64,000 nucleotides of DNA, taken from Desulfonatronovibrio hydrogenovorans DSM 9292 (GTDB lineage Bacteria; Desulfobacterota; Desulfovibrionia; Desulfovibrionales; Desulfonatronovibrionaceae). The DNA lies in NCBI RefSeq assembly GCF_000686525.1, contig NZ_JMKT01000011.1, positions 178,006-242,005 on the forward strand. The letters are read 5' to 3'. Positions 62,225 through 64,000 of the stretch are shown piece by piece. Within the stretch, counting starts at the first letter, position 1. Each line of letters starts with the position of its first letter. The notes beneath the pieces are model-generated. The model was not told the origin of the DNA. It did not search any database and saw only the letters and a program-made list of their open reading frames with translations. The position numbers and the translations under genes were made by a program.

Positions 62225-62300
62225 GCTGGCGTAGCTCAATTGGTAGAGCAGCTGACTTGTAATCAGCAGGTTGCGGGTTCAAGTCCCATCGCCAGCTCCA
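62225..62300 (+). tRNA. tRNA-Thr (anticodon TGT)
   Basis: 76-base cloverleaf with encoded CCA. Acceptor GCTGGCG/CGCCAGC is perfect. The anticodon loop CTTGTAA gives TGT, and the T loop is TTCAAGT. It is the first of four tRNAs in the classical Thr-Tyr-Gly-Thr-tuf order. Confidence 0.96.
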
Positions 62301-62301
62301 T

Positions 62302-62387
62302 GGAGGGGTTCCCGAGTGGCCAAAGGGAACAGACTGTAAATCTGTCGGCGATTGCCTTCGGAGGTTCAAATCCTCCCCCCTCCACCA
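62302..62387 (+). tRNA. tRNA-Tyr (anticodon GTA)
   Basis: 86-base tRNA with the long variable arm of class II. Acceptor GGAGGGG/CCCCTCC is perfect. Anticodon stem ACAGA/TCTGT encloses loop CTGTAAA (GTA), and CCA is encoded. One base separates it from tRNA-Thr. Confidence 0.96.
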
Positions 62388-62398
62388 TTTTTCAATTA

Positions 62399-62439
62399 AG
62401 GTCCGGCACGTCCGGACCTGCCTGTTGTATAAGGCAGGC
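62399..62439 (+). other. Tandem stem-loops in the tRNA-Tyr/tRNA-Gly spacer
   Basis: AGGTCCGG/CCGGACCT (62399-62406 with 62412-62419) is a perfect 8-bp stem. It is followed at once by GCCTG/CAGGC (62420-62424 with 62435-62439). The 106-base spacer is far longer than the others in this tRNA operon; RNase processing or partial termination is possible. Confidence 0.4.
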
Positions 62440-62493
62440 TTTGCATTGTAGGAGACAGGGGTTGCCTGTTGCTTGACTACATAATAATCAGAG

Positions 62494-62570
62494 GCGGGAA
62501 TAGCTCAATTGGCTAGAGCATCAGCCTTCCAAGCTGAGGGTTGCGGGTTCGAGTCCCGTTTCCCGCTCCA
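62494..62570 (+). tRNA. tRNA-Gly (anticodon TCC)
   Basis: 77-base cloverleaf with encoded CCA. Acceptor GCGGGAA/TTCCCGC is perfect. Anticodon stem TCAGC/GCTGA encloses loop CTTCCAA (TCC), and the T loop is TTCGAGT. Confidence 0.96.
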
Positions 62571-62593
62571 TATTTATGGCCAGTCGCATGCAG

Positions 62594-62669
62594 GCCCACG
62601 TAGCTCAGTCGGTGGAGCACTTCCTTGGTAAGGAAGAGGTCACCGGTTCAAGTCCGGTCGTGGGCTCCA
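62594..62669 (+). tRNA. tRNA-Thr (anticodon GGT)
   Basis: 76-base cloverleaf with encoded CCA. Acceptor GCCCACG/CGTGGGC is perfect. Anticodon stem CTTCC/GGAAG encloses loop TTGGTAA (GGT). It lies 137 bases before tuf. Confidence 0.96.
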
Positions 62670-62806
62670 TTCAGGTAAAACCCTCAGTCTCATTTACATA
62701 TATATTAAAGTCCGGTCGTTGCCAGGCCGGGCAGGATCAAGAGGCAGTCAAGGCCTGAACTTGGAAACTATTTGGGAAAATCCTTAAAAGTAAATAGGGG
62801 GAAGAG

Positions 62807-64000
62807 ATGGGAAAGGCAAAGTTTGAGCGGAAGAAGCCGCATGTTAATATTGGCACGGTGGGTCACATTGACCATGGCAAGACCACATTGACTGCAGCCG
62901 TCACCAAGGTATTGAGCATGAAGGGTGGAGGTAGTTTTGTAGCTTTTGACCAGATTGACAAGGCACCTGAGGAAAAGGAGCGTGGGATCACGATAGCCAC
63001 GTCTCATGTAGAGTATGAGACAGACAAGCGTCATTATGCTCATGTGGACTGCCCTGGTCACGCTGACTATATCAAGAATATGATAACTGGTGCAGCTCAG
63101 ATGGACGGTGGTATTCTGGTTGTTGCCGCCACAGACGGTCCTATGCCTCAGACTCGTGAGCATATTCTTCTAGCCCGTCAGGTAGGAGTTCCCAGTCTGG
63201 TGGTTTTTTTGAACAAGGTTGATCTTGTAGATGATCCAGAGCTTTTGGAGTTGGTAGAGCTTGAGGTTCGGGAGCTTTTGACCAAGTATGGTTTTCCTGG
63301 AGATGATACTCCAGTGGTTCATGGCAGTGCTTTGAAGGCTTTGGAGTCTGAGAGTGCTGATGCAGATGATGCCAAGTGCATATGGGAGCTTATGGATGCC
63401 TGCGATTCATTTATTCCTGAGCCTGAGCGTGACATAGACAAGCCTTTTCTGATGCCTATTGAGGATGTATTTTCCATCTCTGGTCGGGGTACGGTTGTTA
63501 CCGGCCGTGTAGAGCGTGGGATTATCAAGGTAGGCGACGAGGTGGAGATAGTTGGTATCAAGGATACTCACAAGACGGTTTGTACCGGTGTTGAGATGTT
63601 CCGCAAGATTCTGGATCAGGGTCAGGCCGGAGACAATGTTGGGGTTCTTTTGCGGGGTATCAAGCGAGATGATGTTGAGCGTGGTCAGGTATTGGCAGCG
63701 CCCAAGTCCATCACCCCTCATCGTCGATTCAAGGCAGAGGTATATGTGTTGAGCAAGGAAGAGGGTGGTCGTCACACTCCATTTTTCAGCGGTTATCGTC
63801 CGCAGTTTTATTTCAGGACCACAGATGTGACCGGAGTGGTTACCCTTCCTGATGGTGTAGAGATGATCATGCCTGGCGACAACACGACATTTGATGTTGA
63901 GATGATCGCGCCCATCGCTATGGAGCCCGGTCTTCGTTTTGCAATCCGCGAGGGCGGCCGGACAGTTGGTGCCGGTGTTGTCTCGGAAATTACGGAGTAA
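62807..64000 (+). CDS. tuf: Elongation factor Tu
   Basis: A complete 397-residue EF-Tu. The P-loop GHIDHGKT, the switch I region ERGITI, DCPGH and the guanine motif NKVD are all canonical; domains 2 and 3 follow. It delivers aminoacyl-tRNA to the ribosome. Its TAA stop is the last three bases of the window. It follows the Thr-Tyr-Gly-Thr tRNA cluster, the arrangement known from E. coli tufB and many other bacteria, so tRNAs and EF-Tu are probably one transcript. The leader (62670-62806) holds GGGGGAAGAG just before the ATG. A second tuf copy may exist elsewhere, as is common. Confidence 0.99.
   Translation: MGKAKFERKKPHVNIGTVGHIDHGKTTLTAAVTKVLSMKGGGSFVAFDQIDKAPEEKERGITIATSHVEYETDKRHYAHVDCPGHADYIKNMITGAAQMDGGILVVAATDGPMPQTREHILLARQVGVPSLVVFLNKVDLVDDPELLELVELEVRELLTKYGFPGDDTPVVHGSALKALESESADADDAKCIWELMDACDSFIPEPERDIDKPFLMPIEDVFSISGRGTVVTGRVERGIIKVGDEVEIVGIKDTHKTVCTGVEMFRKILDQGQAGDNVGVLLRGIKRDDVERGQVLAAPKSITPHRRFKAEVYVLSKEEGGRHTPFFSGYRPQFYFRTTDVTGVVTLPDGVEMIMPGDNTTFDVEMIAPIAMEPGLRFAIREGGRTVGAGVVSEITE

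Noticed and set aside
62709..62720. 12-base repeat AAGTCCGGTCGT shared by tRNA-Thr(GGT) and the tuf leader
   Set aside because: Too short for an integration (attachment) site, and no mobile genes are near; chance or a relic of tRNA duplication.
62222..62758. Open frames of 84 and 60 codons in the tRNA region
   Set aside because: They read through tRNA genes and are artefacts of tRNA sequence.

Overview
The window reads as a chromosomal segment of a sulfate-reducing delta-proteobacterium (Desulfobacterota, order Desulfovibrionales or a close relative). The evidence is a complete dissimilatory sulfite reductase set (dsrMKJOP and dsrABD followed by a CbiA-type amidase), a Desulfovibrio africanus FdIII-like 7Fe ferredoxin, and the chemotaxis, c-di-GMP and partner-switching genes usual for that group. 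I see no insertion sequence, prophage, CRISPR array or rRNA. Genus cannot be fixed from the sequence alone.

Layout. 1-7.7 kb: chemotaxis operon STAS-cheY-cheA-cheB-mcp-cheW-cheR, closed by a strong terminator, then tRNA-Met. 7.8-13.9 kb: stress and carbon genes (Usp, a small sigma28-type gene, patatin lipase, UDP-glucose pyrophosphorylase with 6-phosphofructokinase, Hsp20). 14-27.2 kb: the sulfite reduction region. An RsbRD-domain gene and dsrMKJOP lie behind Rex-like operators. Then come a VOC protein, the 7Fe ferredoxin, three accessory genes (CxxCxxCC protein, unknown, TPR protein), and dsrA-dsrB-dsrD with a DsrN/CbiA-like amidase. 27.2-32.3 kb: minus-strand housekeeping genes (methyltransferase, DUF1015, MurJ, UMF1-type MFS).

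32.5-48.1 kb holds the most unusual block, a probable exopolysaccharide system. A REC-GGDEF cyclase precedes a tightly coupled operon encoding a six-PAS hybrid kinase with Hpt, a REC-PP2C phosphatase, a STAS antagonist, an RsbW-like ATPase, two TPR proteins, a SPOR-TPR outer-membrane porin, a cellulose-synthase-like GT2 and a GH26-like lipoprotein. A PilZ protein faces the operon from the other strand. I infer that a phosphorelay plus partner switch, together with c-di-GMP, governs synthesis and export of a polymer, possibly mannan-like.

48.1-64 kb: envelope and housekeeping genes (DUF3568 lipoprotein, Tat-exported M48 protease, PlsC, DedA, a second small sigma28-type gene, DEAD-box helicase, ferredoxin, NlpC/P60 lipoprotein), an orphan ParA with a coiled-coil/TPR partner, WrbA, a CBS protein, Pcm, a YqaA-like protein and an Mrp/NBP35 ATPase. 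Last is the tRNA-Thr/Tyr/Gly/Thr-tuf operon, whose tuf stop codon is the final three bases of the window.

Links across the window: c-di-GMP-type elements recur (GGDEF, PilZ, a possible MshEN-like segment in CheA). Sigma28-type promoters precede two unrelated small genes 43 kb apart. Redox control (Rex-like and CRP/FNR-like sites) is suggested for both dsr operons.
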